Source: Pseudomonadota bacterium (GTDB lineage Bacteria > Pseudomonadota > Gammaproteobacteria > Burkholderiales > Gallionellaceae). From it: DNA of 19,578 nucleotides. Below are positions 1 to 8,583 of the stretch, one piece after another. The stretch spans positions 1 to 19,578 of the forward strand of contig JAJZSA010000047.1 in NCBI GenBank assembly GCA_021822115.1. The letters run 5' to 3'. Under the pieces are notes generated by a model, which saw only the letters and a list, made by a program, of their open reading frames with translations, made no database searches and had not been told where the DNA came from. Position 1 is the first letter of the stretch; each line of letters starts with the position of its first letter. The translations under genes were made by a program, and so were the position numbers.

Positions 1-2
1 TC

Positions 3-305
3 CCCATCGCCTTCTTCTGGTTGCGCCGTGCCTGGCGCATCGCCATCAAGCGCGACTATAGCGATGTGGCGCTCAAGCGCGGCGTGGCACCGCAGCATCC
101 CGAGCGCTATGCGCCCTATGCGGCGGCGATCAATCTGCTGGGTGGCGTGGTGGTGTTATGGGTGATCGTCGGCGTGCTCAGCGCGACACTGGCCTATGCG
201 ACCTGGAGCGCGATCGCCGGCATGACCATCTGGATGAAGATCATCGCCGATTTCATCCTGGCGCGGCATGCGCATCCGATCACCTTCGGCAAGAAGGCGG
301 AGTGA
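3..305 (+). CDS. Partial small membrane protein, C-terminal part
   Basis: The reading frame is open from the window edge, so the true start lies upstream; a TTG at position 21 is only an internal codon. About 100 residues are visible. A basic, arginine-rich stretch is followed by one clear hydrophobic segment (residues LLGGVVVLWVIVGVLSATLA), probably a membrane helix, and possibly a second around WSAIAGMTIWMKIIADFILA. The C-terminus is short and basic. I do not recognise the family. It ends 6 bp before the stop codon of the convergent histidine kinase gene, with no recognisable terminator between them. Codon use and GC content match the core genes, so it is probably a real gene. Confidence 0.6.
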   Translation, partial: PIAFFWLRRAWRIAIKRDYSDVALKRGVAPQHPERYAPYAAAINLLGGVVVLWVIVGVLSATLAYATWSAIAGMTIWMKIIADFILARHAHPITFGKKAE

Positions 306-311
306 CCCTTC

Positions 312-1691
312 CTATTCGAGCAGGCCGAGACGCACGCAGATGCGCGTGCCTTGACCGTTGCGGCCTGTTTCCAGATTGATCTGTCCGCCGTGGCGGCGTG
401 CCACTTCGGCGACGATGGCCAATCCCAGTCCGCTGCCGCTCTGGCCGCTGCCGAGTATGCGGTAGAACCGCTCAAACACATGTGCGCGGTGTTGGGGCGG
501 GATGCCGGGGCCGTCGTCTTCCACACATAGAACGGCCTGCTGTCCTTCGCGTGCGGTGCTCACCGTGATGTGGCCGCCGGCGGGGGTGTAGCGCACCGCG
601 TTGTCGATCAGGTTGTTGAGCATCTCGCCCAGGCCGGGGGCGTCGCACAGCAGCGGCAATGGCCGGTCGCATCCTTCATAGCCGAGGTCTACCCCTTTTT
701 CCAGCGCCATCTGTACCCAGCTCACGGTGCATTCCTGGGCCAGTTGGCGCAGATCGAGGCGGGTGAAGCGGTCGGTGCCCACACCGGCGGGCTCGTTGCG
801 TGCCAGTGCCAGCAGCTGGTTGACTAGGCGTGTGCCGTGCTTGGTACTGATCAGGATATGGCGCAAGGCATGTTGCTTGTGCTCGGTATCGTCGGTGCGC
901 AGGGCTAGTTCGGCCTGCGTCTTCAAGCCGGCGAACGGCGTGCGCAACTGGTGCGCGGCATCGGCCACGAAGCGCTGCTGTGCAGCCATCACCTGCTTGA
1001 GGCGCGCCAGCAGGTCGTTCACCGCGTCGATCAATGGCCGTACTTCGCTCGGGGCGCGGCTGGCATCGAGCTGGCTGAGGTCGTCGCGCGGACGGGCGAG
1101 CACTTCCTCGCGCAGGCGGTCGAGCGGGCGGAAGCCCTGCTTCAGGCCGTACCACACCACGGCGAGCGCGATCAGCGTCAGCAGCAGCTGCGGGATCACG
1201 ATGTTGGCCAGGATGCCGCGGATCAGTGCCTGCCGCTGTCGTGTGGTCTCCGATACATGCAATTGCAGGATGCCGCGCGGTGTATCGAACACCAGACTCA
1301 CCATGCGCGTCTTCTGGCCTTCACGTTCGCCGTTGCTGAACAGCGGTCCGCTGCGGTCGCGCCGGTAGGATAGGGGGCGCAGGGTATCGCCGTTGCCGGC
1401 CAGTTTGTGCCCTTCGCTGTCAGTGACCGTGTACACCACGCGGTCCGGCATGCCGGGGTCGCTGCCGTCGGGCAGCACGGGGGTGATGTCCAGCCGCAAC
1501 GGTCCGCCGTTCAGCTTGAGTTCGCTGGCGATCTCATTGGCGCGTTGCAGCAACACCAGATCGTAGGGCTGGTTGGCGTAGTTGATGGTGGCGAAATAGC
1601 CGACGGCGGTGCTGGCGATCCACAACAGGTAGAGCGAGATCAGCAGGCGCTGCATCAGGTAGCTGCGCAGGGAACGGATCTGGTTATCCAT
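312..1691 (-). CDS. Sensor histidine kinase of the QseC/TctE type
   Basis: 459-aa membrane-bound sensor kinase that should autophosphorylate on His247 and pass the phosphate to the OmpR-type regulator encoded just upstream. Layout: membrane helix about 14-36, a periplasmic sensor region about 37-158 resembling the 2CSK-N domain of TctE/QseC kinases, second helix about 160-182, a HAMP-like linker, and the H-box FVADAAHQLRTP. The ATPase domain has the N-box NNLIDNAVRYTP, the G1 box EDDGPGIP and the G2 box GSGLGLAI, so all catalytic motifs are intact. It follows the regulator by 29 bp in the same direction, forming a two-gene operon. The divergent symporter operon is the obvious candidate target, by analogy with tctDE and its carboxylate transporter. 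The ligand is unknown. Confidence 0.93.
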   Translation of the reverse strand: MDNQIRSLRSYLMQRLLISLYLLWIASTAVGYFATINYANQPYDLVLLQRANEIASELKLNGGPLRLDITPVLPDGSDPGMPDRVVYTVTDSEGHKLAGNGDTLRPLSYRRDRSGPLFSNGEREGQKTRMVSLVFDTPRGILQLHVSETTRQRQALIRGILANIVIPQLLLTLIALAVVWYGLKQGFRPLDRLREEVLARPRDDLSQLDASRAPSEVRPLIDAVNDLLARLKQVMAAQQRFVADAAHQLRTPFAGLKTQAELALRTDDTEHKQHALRHILISTKHGTRLVNQLLALARNEPAGVGTDRFTRLDLRQLAQECTVSWVQMALEKGVDLGYEGCDRPLPLLCDAPGLGEMLNNLIDNAVRYTPAGGHITVSTAREGQQAVLCVEDDGPGIPPQHRAHVFERFYRILGSGQSGSGLGLAIVAEVARRHGGQINLETGRNGQGTRICVRLGLLE

Positions 1692-1720
1692 GGCGCTCCT
1701 TCAGGCTGGCGAATGCACGG

Positions 1721-2404
<684 letters not shown>

Positions 2405-2462
2405 GTCAGCACCATGTAAGACATTCGGGTTAAGTTACGTGCGGGCAGGTATGCTACGGCCT

Positions 2463-2491
2463 TTGCCGCCCGTACTGGGCATGCATTCTAT
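2463..2491 (+). promoter_or_regulatory. Candidate sigma-70 promoter of the symporter operon
   Basis: A TTGCCG (2463-2468), 17-bp spacer, TTCTAT (2486-2491) pair lies 55 bp before the DUF4212 start. Both hexamers match only partly, so this is a by-eye prediction. If correct, transcription would begin close to the base of the hairpin at 2499-2528. Confidence 0.35.
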
Positions 2492-2498
2492 GTGTTGA

Positions 2499-2528
2499 TG
2501 CCGGTTTGTCCAAATCGACAGACCGGCA
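2499..2528 (+). promoter_or_regulatory. 12-bp inverted repeat in the symporter leader
   Basis: TGCCGGTTTGTC (2499-2510) and GACAGACCGGCA (2517-2528) are complementary over 12 bp with one G-U pair, and are separated by six bases. The structure ends 5 bp before the putative ribosome binding site GGAAG (2534-2538). It could be an mRNA 5' stabilising hairpin, a translation-control element, or an operator for the divergently encoded regulator. There is no T-run, so it is not a terminator. Confidence 0.55.
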
Positions 2529-2545
2529 GGGATGGAAGAGCGGGG

Positions 2546-2806
2546 ATGGGGAACCAAACGAAACAACGACGATACTGGCGCAGCAACCTGCGCATGACCG
2601 GCGTGCTGCTGGCCATCTGGTTCGTCGCGACCTTCGGCGTCAGCTGGTATGCACGCGAGTTGCAGGCCATCACCCTGTTCGGTTTCCCCTTGTCCTTCTT
2701 CATGGCCGCGCAAGGGGCGCTGCTCATCTATCTGCTGCTGGTCGGCATCTATGCCTGGCGCATGGGGCGGTTGGATGACGAATATGGCATGCGGGAGGAG
2801 GGCTGA
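2546..2806 (+). CDS. DUF4212 small subunit of a sodium:solute symporter
   Basis: 86-aa membrane protein with a basic N-terminus (MGNQTKQRRYWRSNLR) and two hydrophobic helices (about 19-39 and 48-71). This is the usual form of the DUF4212 proteins that pair with VC_2705-type sodium:solute symporters. The ATG at 2546 is preferred over an upstream in-frame ATG at 2492, because GGAAG lies 7 bp before it and family members start with this basic stretch. Its TGA shares one base with the ATG of the symporter gene, so the two are translationally coupled and probably form one complex in the inner membrane. The precise role of the small subunit is not established. Confidence 0.88.
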   Translation: MGNQTKQRRYWRSNLRMTGVLLAIWFVATFGVSWYARELQAITLFGFPLSFFMAAQGALLIYLLLVGIYAWRMGRLDDEYGMREEG

Positions 2807-4881
2807 TGGCGGGCGGTTCCCGGTTCAGCGCCCAGCTCAAGCGCTATTATTCGCTCTACACCGGTGGGGTGATCGGCTTCGTGGTGATGCTGTCCATCCT
2901 GGAGCAGATGGGCGTGCCCAACCAGACGCTGGGTTACATCTTCCTCGGGGTGACCGTGGTCATGTATGCCGGTATCGGCATCCTGTCCAAGACTTCCGAC
3001 GTATCCGAATACTATGTGGCCGGGCGGCGCATCCCGGCATTGTTCAACGGCATGGCCACCGCGGCCGACTGGATGTCCGCGGCCAGCTTCATCGGCCTGG
3101 CCGGCACGCTGTATATCACTGGCTACGACGGCCTGGCCTTCGTCATGGGCTGGACCGGCGGCTACTGTCTGGTGGCGTTGTTGCTGGCGCCCTACCTGCG
3201 CAAGTTCGGCCAGTACACGGTGCCCGATTTCCTCGGGGCGCGTTACGGCGGCAACGGGCCGCGCATGATCGGCGTGTTCGCCGCCATCCTGTGTTCCTTC
3301 ACCTATGTCATCGCGCAGATCTATGGTTTGGGGCTGATCGTCAGTCGCTTCACCGGGCTGGATTTCGGCGTCGGCGTGTTCGTCGGTCTGGGCAGCATCC
3401 TGTTCTGTTCCTTCCTCGGCGGCATGCGCGCCGTGACCTGGACTCAGGTGTCGCAATACGTGATCCTGATCGTGGCCTACATGATCCCGGTGATCTGGCT
3501 GTCGGTGAAGCACACCGGTAACCCGGTGCCGCAGATTGCCTATGGCCATGTGCTGCAACAGGTGACGGCGCGCGAACAGGTGCTGAACGACCCGCATACG
3601 CCGGAAGGCGCGCGCGAAGCGGAAGTGCGTACCTTGTTGCAGCAGCGACGAGCGGAATTGGAGCAGCGTCTGCATGCGCTGGAGACGGGCGGTGCCGCCT
3701 ATCTCGCCGCCGAGCGAGCGCGACTGGCCGCGCAAGTGGCGCAACTGCGTCAGCAGGGTGCGCCCGGCGTGGACATCGCGGCCGCCGAGCAGACCTTGCG
3801 CGATCTGCCGCGGGATGTGATGGCGGCGCGCACTGCCTGGCGCGCCGAGGCGGAAGCGGACCGGGTCAAGGCCGCCCCCATCCCGGCCCACGCCGAGCCT
3901 TATGCCGGGCCGGACGAGCATACGCGCGACGACAAGCGCAAGAATTTCCTGGCGCTGGTGTTCTGCCTGATGGTGGGAACGGCGGGCTTGCCGCACATCC
4001 TGATGCGTTTCTACACCACCACTTCGGTGAAGGAGGCCCGCTTGTCGGTGTTCTGGTCGCTGCTCTTCATCTCGCTGCTCTACCTTACCGCACCGGCATT
4101 GGCGGTACTGGCCAAGTACGACGTGTACACCTTGCTGGTCGGCTCTAGTTTCTCCGAATTGCCGAGCTGGGTGTCGGCCTGGGCGTCGGTGGACAAGACG
4201 TTGATGAACGTGAGCGACATCAACCATGACGGCATCGTGCAACTGGCCGAAGTGACCATCGGTGGCGACCTGATCGTGCTGGCGACGCCGGAGATCGCCG
4301 GCCTGCCCTATGTGGTGACGGCGCTGGTGGCCGCCGGTGGTCTGGCAGCCGCGTTATCCACGGCGGACGGCCTGATGCTGACCATCGCCAATGCGCTGTC
4401 GCACGATGTGTATTACAAGATGATCGATCCGAAGGCACCGACCGCGCGCCGTCTGGCCATTTCCAAGGGCTTGCTGTTGCTGGTGGCGGTGTGTGCGGCC
4501 TATGTCACTTCGCTCAAGCCGGGCGATATCCTGTTCATGGTGGGCGCGGCGTTCTCTTTGGCCGGTTCCGCTTTCTTCCCGGCGCTGGTGCTGGGCATCT
4601 TCTGGAAGCGTGCGAACAAAACTGGCGCGATCGTCGGCATGCTGACCGGACTCGGATTGTGCATGTATTACATGTACATCACTTACCCCTTCTTCGGCGT
4701 GAATGCGCCACGGTGGTGGGATATCCATCCGATCTCCGCCGGCCTCTTCGGCATACCGCTGGGTTTTGCCGGCGTCATCGTCGGCAGCTTGTTGAGCCGT
4801 CCGCCGTCGAAAAAGGTGCGTGAGCTGGTGGACTATGTGCGTTATCCCGGGCGGTTCGATGACGATGGCCGCGGGGCGTGA
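2806..4881 (+). CDS. Sodium:solute symporter, VC_2705-like (SSS family)
   Basis: 691-aa inner-membrane permease of the SSS family, related to acetate/monocarboxylate carriers such as ActP. Sodium-driven organic acid uptake is the likely role; the substrate cannot be read from sequence. The N-terminal core (about 18-235) includes the typical EYYVAGRR and NGMATAADWMSAASFIG stretches. The core resumes at about 380, and the family signature lies in ALSTADGLMLTIANALSHD (about 516-534). Two features stand out. A charged, Ala/Gln/Arg-rich helical segment (about 250-355) sits between membrane helices and makes the protein longer than ActP-like carriers (about 550 aa). A loop at 471-482 (DINHDGIVQLAE) matches the EF-hand calcium-binding pattern. 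It overlaps its small subunit by one base and the next gene by four. Confidence 0.92.
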   Translation: MAGGSRFSAQLKRYYSLYTGGVIGFVVMLSILEQMGVPNQTLGYIFLGVTVVMYAGIGILSKTSDVSEYYVAGRRIPALFNGMATAADWMSAASFIGLAGTLYITGYDGLAFVMGWTGGYCLVALLLAPYLRKFGQYTVPDFLGARYGGNGPRMIGVFAAILCSFTYVIAQIYGLGLIVSRFTGLDFGVGVFVGLGSILFCSFLGGMRAVTWTQVSQYVILIVAYMIPVIWLSVKHTGNPVPQIAYGHVLQQVTAREQVLNDPHTPEGAREAEVRTLLQQRRAELEQRLHALETGGAAYLAAERARLAAQVAQLRQQGAPGVDIAAAEQTLRDLPRDVMAARTAWRAEAEADRVKAAPIPAHAEPYAGPDEHTRDDKRKNFLALVFCLMVGTAGLPHILMRFYTTTSVKEARLSVFWSLLFISLLYLTAPALAVLAKYDVYTLLVGSSFSELPSWVSAWASVDKTLMNVSDINHDGIVQLAEVTIGGDLIVLATPEIAGLPYVVTALVAAGGLAAALSTADGLMLTIANALSHDVYYKMIDPKAPTARRLAISKGLLLLVAVCAAYVTSLKPGDILFMVGAAFSLAGSAFFPALVLGIFWKRANKTGAIVGMLTGLGLCMYYMYITYPFFGVNAPRWWDIHPISAGLFGIPLGFAGVIVGSLLSRPPSKKVRELVDYVRYPGRFDDDGRGA

Positions 4882-5198
4882 GCATCATGCCGTCCTTCTG
4901 GTTATGGCTGGTGGTGTCGCTGAAGGCGATGGTCGAAGTGGCGGCGCTGTCGCTGCTGGCGCAGGGCATGCTGCGCATATTGGCCGGGAAAAGCTATCGC
5001 GATAACTTCGTCTATCGCCTGTTCCAGGTGGTTACCGCGCCGGTGCTGGTGCTGGTACGCAAACTGACGCCGCCTTTCATCGGAGGGGCGTATCTCGGCC
5101 TTGTCGCGTTCCTGTTGTTGGGGGGGCTATGGCTGGCGCTGGTGTATGTCAAGGTGCAGCTGTGCCAGACGGCCGGTGCCATATGTTTTTCCGGTTAG
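4878..5198 (+). CDS. Small hydrophobic membrane protein, third gene of the symporter operon
   Basis: 106 residues with two or three hydrophobic helices (about 6-32, 48-62 and 70-93) joined by a basic segment. The stretch YRDNFVYRLFQVVTAPVLVL and the following charged VRKLTPP loosely recall one half of YggT-family proteins, but I do not claim membership. The chosen GTG overlaps the symporter stop codon by four bases (GTGA), as expected for coupled translation; an ATG at 4887 is an equally plausible start. It probably belongs to the symporter transcription unit. The tRNA promoter begins only 4 bp after its stop. Confidence 0.7.
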   Translation: MSIMPSFWLWLVVSLKAMVEVAALSLLAQGMLRILAGKSYRDNFVYRLFQVVTAPVLVLVRKLTPPFIGGAYLGLVAFLLLGGLWLALVYVKVQLCQTAGAICFSG

Positions 5199-5201
5199 CG
5201 G

Positions 5202-5231
5202 TTGGACTGGGCGCACAAAAGCCGCTATCCT
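5202..5231 (+). promoter_or_regulatory. Promoter of tRNA-Arg(CCG)
   Basis: TTGGAC (5202-5207), an 18-bp spacer and TATCCT (5226-5231) are followed by a GC-rich discriminator (TCGCGCCC) and then the tRNA at 5248. A GC-rich discriminator is typical of stringently controlled stable-RNA promoters. Confidence 0.55.
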
Positions 5232-5247
5232 TCGCGCCCTCAAACAA

Positions 5248-5324
5248 GCGCCCGTAGCTCAGCTGGATAGAGTATTGGTTTCCGAAGCCAAGGGTCGTGG
5301 GTTCGACTCCCGCCGGGCGCGCCA
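5248..5324 (+). tRNA. tRNA-Arg, anticodon CCG
   Basis: A complete 77-nt cloverleaf folds by eye. The acceptor stem is GCGCCCG/CGGGCGC. The D arm is GCTC/GAGT with AGCTGGATA in the loop. The anticodon stem is TTGGT/GCCAA around the loop TTCCGAA, giving anticodon CCG. The variable loop is GGGTC and the T arm is GTGGG/CCCGC around TTCGACT. The discriminator is G and CCA is encoded. It reads CGG arginine codons. The gene stands alone between the symporter operon and the pilSR operon. Confidence 0.96.
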
Positions 5325-5345
5325 AAATCGAGGTTCAGCTAGCAA

Positions 5346-5360
5346 CGCGGCATAGCCGCG
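5346..5360 (+). terminator. Short GC hairpin after the tRNA, possible weak terminator
   Basis: CGCGGC (5346-5351), ATA, GCCGCG (5355-5360) form a perfect 6-bp stem 21 bp after the tRNA. It is followed by CATTGT rather than a T-run, so termination would be weak. It may instead help 3' processing. Confidence 0.3.
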
Positions 5361-5379
5361 CATTGTCAGGAGGCAAATC

Positions 5380-5601
5380 ATGGCGCGTCTGATCTTTCTG
5401 GTGGTGGCCATTGCGCTGGTGTACTGGTTGCTACGCCGGTTCCGACAGGCGCGTGATGATGGGCGCGATCCGGCCCAAGCCGAGGATATGGTGAGTTGCG
5501 CCCGTTGCGGGCTGAACCTGCCGCGCAGCGAAGCGTTGCAGGATGCGCGTGGTCGCCATTATTGCTGCGAGGCGCACCGGCGCGAATCCGCGCGCGATTG
5601 A
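5380..5601 (+). CDS. PP0621-family small zinc-ribbon-like protein
   Basis: 73-aa protein with one N-terminal membrane helix (about 3-19), a basic linker (LLRRFRQAR) and a C-terminal cluster of possible metal ligands: C40 and C43 (CARC), then C61, C62 and H66 (YCCEAHR). The arrangement is that of the PP0621-family proteins, which are commonly encoded just before pilS in beta- and gammaproteobacteria. The function is unknown. A strong AGGAGG lies 7 bp before the ATG. It ends 5 bp before the pilS start, so it is the first gene of the pilSR-ampD operon. Confidence 0.85.
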   Translation: MARLIFLVVAIALVYWLLRRFRQARDDGRDPAQAEDMVSCARCGLNLPRSEALQDARGRHYCCEAHRRESARD

Positions 5602-5606
5602 GTCCG

Positions 5607-7232
5607 ATGCACGACGCGGCGCATCCCGGCGAGTCCTTGTTCGCAGCCTGGCGTCCGCCCGCGCCGTTGTCCCCGGAAAACCTGTGGCGCTCCCTGTCGC
5701 TGTTCAATCTCTATCGCCTGACTTTGGGCGGGGTGCTGGTGTTCACCTCGGCCATGTTCGGCGCCATCGTGTCGTTGGCGGCACGCGATCAGGAGACTTT
5801 CTTCTGGGTCAGTGCCTGCTATACCGTATTGGTCCTGATATCGGTGTTGCAGGTGGTGTGGCGCAGGCCGCAGCCGTTCTGGCAGCTTGCCATGCAGATG
5901 TGCGTGGATATCGCATGTATCGGTCTGCTGAGTTATGTCGCCGGCGGCGTGCAGGGTTATCTGCCCATGTTGTTGTTGGTGTCGCTGGCCTTTGCCGGCA
6001 TGATCAGCCATGGACGCATCACCTTGTTGTATGCGGCGCTGGCCAGTATCGCCATGCTCCTGGGGCATGGTTATGCCGTGTTGGCTCGCGATGCTTCGGA
6101 GGGCCTGTTCTTTCAGACCGGCATCCTCAGCATCTCCTATTTCGCGGTGGCTTGGCTGGCGCATGCCTTGTCTAAATATGCCTTGGACAGTGAGCGCCTG
6201 GCGGCGCGGCGCGGGGTGGATCTGTCCAGCATGGCCGAAGCCAACCGGCTGATGATCCAGGACATGCCGGACGGTATGCTGGTGGTGGATGAGGCCGGGA
6301 TGGTACGCCAGGCGAACCCGGGAGCAGGGCGTTTGCTGGGGGTGGATTTTCCGACGCAAGCGCAGGTGCTGCTGGGCGAGTGCGCGCCTTTGTTGGCTGA
6401 GCTGTATGCGGATTGGCGGCGCGATCAGGCCGCGGTGCGTGAGGCGGTGCAACTGCCGCGCACACAGCGTACCGTGCGCGTGCGCTTCCTGCCCATCGGC
6501 GCCAAGGAATTCTGGGGCGCGGTGATCGTGCTGGAGGATCTGCTGCGCCAGCAGGAGTTGGCCCAGCAGGTCAAGCTGGCGGCGCTCGGCCGTTTGACGG
6601 CGAACATCGCGCATGAGGTGCGTAACCCCTTGTCGGCCATCAGCTATGCTACGGAGCTGTTGCAGGAAGGGGCGCACGATGCGGCCGAGGCGCGCCTGTT
6701 GCGCATCATCCTGGACAATACGTCGCGCCTGAACCGTATCGTGCAGGATGTGATGCAACTGAACCGCCGCGACCGTGCGCAGCCGGAATTACTCGAGCTC
6801 GCGCAGTTGTTGCCGCAGTTCCTCGATAGCCTGGCCTTGGTCGAGCAGGTGCCACGCGCGACCTTCCAGCTCGAACTGCTGGCCGCGAGCCGGGTGCATT
6901 TCGATCGTGGCCATTTCGAGCAGGTGTTATGGAACCTTTGCCGCAACGCCTTGCGCTACAGCAGCAAGCAGCCGGCCAGCGTACGTCTGAGTTGCCGGCG
7001 CGACCGCGTCGGGCAATTGTGTCTGGAAGTGGAGGACGACGGTCCGGGGGTGGCGGAAGCTGAAGTGACCAACCTGTTCGAGCCGTTCTACACTACCGAC
7101 AGTCGGGGTACCGGGCTGGGACTGTATATCGCGCGCGAGCTGGCACTGGCCAACGGCGCACGCCTGAGCTATCGGCGCGCTGCCGCAGGGGGGGCCTGTT
7201 TCACGCTGGTATTCGCCGCACAGGATGCATGA
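5607..7232 (+). CDS. pilS: Type IV pilus sensor histidine kinase PilS
   Basis: 541-aa sensor kinase that in known systems monitors pilin in the inner membrane and phosphorylates PilR to control pilA transcription. The first about 190 residues contain roughly six hydrophobic helices, as in PilS. A PAS-like domain follows (about 212-310, with QDMPDGMLVVDEAG). The dimerisation domain has H336 in NIAHEVRNPL, the N-box is WNLCRNALRYS (about 442-452), and the ATP-lid motifs are VEDDGPGV and RGTGLGLYIAREL. The ATG at 5607 is chosen because it lies 5 bp after the preceding stop; the frame is open further upstream inside that gene. PilR begins 10 bp after its stop, which supports the assignment. Confidence 0.93.
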   Translation: MHDAAHPGESLFAAWRPPAPLSPENLWRSLSLFNLYRLTLGGVLVFTSAMFGAIVSLAARDQETFFWVSACYTVLVLISVLQVVWRRPQPFWQLAMQMCVDIACIGLLSYVAGGVQGYLPMLLLVSLAFAGMISHGRITLLYAALASIAMLLGHGYAVLARDASEGLFFQTGILSISYFAVAWLAHALSKYALDSERLAARRGVDLSSMAEANRLMIQDMPDGMLVVDEAGMVRQANPGAGRLLGVDFPTQAQVLLGECAPLLAELYADWRRDQAAVREAVQLPRTQRTVRVRFLPIGAKEFWGAVIVLEDLLRQQELAQQVKLAALGRLTANIAHEVRNPLSAISYATELLQEGAHDAAEARLLRIILDNTSRLNRIVQDVMQLNRRDRAQPELLELAQLLPQFLDSLALVEQVPRATFQLELLAASRVHFDRGHFEQVLWNLCRNALRYSSKQPASVRLSCRRDRVGQLCLEVEDDGPGVAEAEVTNLFEPFYTTDSRGTGLGLYIARELALANGARLSYRRAAAGGACFTLVFAAQDA

Positions 7233-7242
7233 AGGAGCTGTA

Positions 7243-8583
7243 ATGAAGGCACAATTGCCGAACGTGTTGATCGTGGATGATGAGCCGGACATCCTGGAGT
7301 TGCTGGAGCTGGCCTTGTCGCGCATGGGGCTGGAGGTGACGCGCGCCTCCGGGGTGGCGGAGGCGGCTCAACGCCTTGCCGAAGGCGACTATGCGCTGTG
7401 TCTGACCGACATGCGCATGGCGGATGGCTCTGGGCTGGATGTGCTGCGCCTGATCGCCGAGCGTAGCCTGGATGTGCCGGTCGCCGTGATCACGGCTCAC
7501 GGCAACATGGAGAACGCGGTGGCCGCGCTCAAGGCTGGGGCGTTCGATTACCTGTCCAAGCCAGTCTCGCTGGAGCAGTTGCGTGCGTTGGTGGGCGCTG
7601 CCTTGCGTCTGCCGGCGCCCTCGCTCGCAGAGCCGGCAGGCGAGAAATGCCTGCTGGGAGAGGCGCCGCCCATGCGCCAGGCGCGGGAGTTGATCGCGCG
7701 CGTGGCGCGCAGCCAAGCCCCCATCCATATCAGCGGTGAATCGGGCAGCGGCAAGGAGATGGCGGCGCGTCTGATCGTGGCGCAAAGCTCGCGTGCCGAA
7801 CAGCCGTTCGTGGCGGTTAACTGCGGTGCGATCCCGGAGAATCTGATGGAGAGTGAGTTTTTCGGTTATCGCAAGGGAGCTTTCACGGGGGCGGACAAGG
7901 ACAAAGAAGGTTTCTTCCAGGCGGCCAATCAAGGCACCCTGCTGCTGGATGAAGTAGCCGAACTGCCCTTGTTGATGCAGGTGAAGCTGCTGCGCGCTAT
8001 CCAGGAAAAGAAAGTGCGCCGCGTCGGCGCCACCGAGGAAGAGCCGGTGGATGTACGCATCCTGAGCGCGACCCACCGCGATCTGGCGGAATGCGTGCGT
8101 AGCGGCGATTTTCGTCAGGACCTGTATTACCGCCTCAACGTCATCAGCTTGCGCATGCCGGCCTTGCGCGAGATGCGCGAGGATATCCCGCGCATCGCGC
8201 AGCAACTGCTGGCGCGGTTGGGTGGTGGCGCGCAGTTCTCGGCGGCAGCCCTGCAGGCGTTGGCGGAATATGATTTCCCTGGCAACGTGCGCGAACTGGA
8301 GAATGTCATCGAACGTGCGCTGGCATTGTGTTCGGACGGCGTCATCCAGCCGGCCGACCTGCAGTTGTTGCCGGCCGGTATGGAGCCCGAGGTGGCGGGC
8401 AAGGGCGGCAAGTATCCGCTCACCGACTACCTGGATCGGGTGGAGCGCGAGGCCATCCTGGAGGCGTTGGGGCAGACCCACTTCAACCGTACCGCAGCCG
8501 CCAGGATGTTGGGGGTCACCTTCCGTGCGCTGCGCTATCGCATGGAGCGCTTGGGCATCACCGAGCAGGACAAGGCGCGATGA
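7243..8583 (+). CDS. pilR: Sigma-54-dependent response regulator PilR
   Basis: 446-aa NtrC-type activator, the partner of PilS. The receiver domain has D12/D13, phosphoacceptor D56 and K106. The AAA+ domain has Walker A GESGSGKE (165-172), the sigma-54 contact loop GAFTGA (212-217) and Walker B LLLDE (233-237). The C-terminal Fis-type helix-turn-helix lies at about 402-437 (ILEALGQTHFNRTAAARMLG). All motifs for activating RNA polymerase-sigma-54 are present. The ATG at 7243 has AAGGAG 7 bp upstream. Its TGA overlaps the ampD ATG by four bases. In characterised systems the main target is the pilin gene, which is not in this window. Confidence 0.94.
   Translation: MKAQLPNVLIVDDEPDILELLELALSRMGLEVTRASGVAEAAQRLAEGDYALCLTDMRMADGSGLDVLRLIAERSLDVPVAVITAHGNMENAVAALKAGAFDYLSKPVSLEQLRALVGAALRLPAPSLAEPAGEKCLLGEAPPMRQARELIARVARSQAPIHISGESGSGKEMAARLIVAQSSRAEQPFVAVNCGAIPENLMESEFFGYRKGAFTGADKDKEGFFQAANQGTLLLDEVAELPLLMQVKLLRAIQEKKVRRVGATEEEPVDVRILSATHRDLAECVRSGDFRQDLYYRLNVISLRMPALREMREDIPRIAQQLLARLGGGAQFSAAALQALAEYDFPGNVRELENVIERALALCSDGVIQPADLQLLPAGMEPEVAGKGGKYPLTDYLDRVEREAILEALGQTHFNRTAAARMLGVTFRALRYRMERLGITEQDKAR

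Noticed and set aside
2749..4242. Long 497-codon open frame on the minus strand opposite the symporter gene
   Set aside because: It is a GC-rich antisense frame dominated by His, Arg, Gln and Gly with no domain pattern; the plus-strand SSS permease explains the region.
5559..6758. 399-codon minus-strand frame opposite pilS
   Set aside because: It is a His/Gln/Arg-rich shadow; pilS domain motifs are intact on the plus strand.
7201..8481. 426-codon minus-strand frame opposite pilR
   Set aside because: It is a shadow of the NtrC-type regulator, with no ribosome site or recognisable domain.
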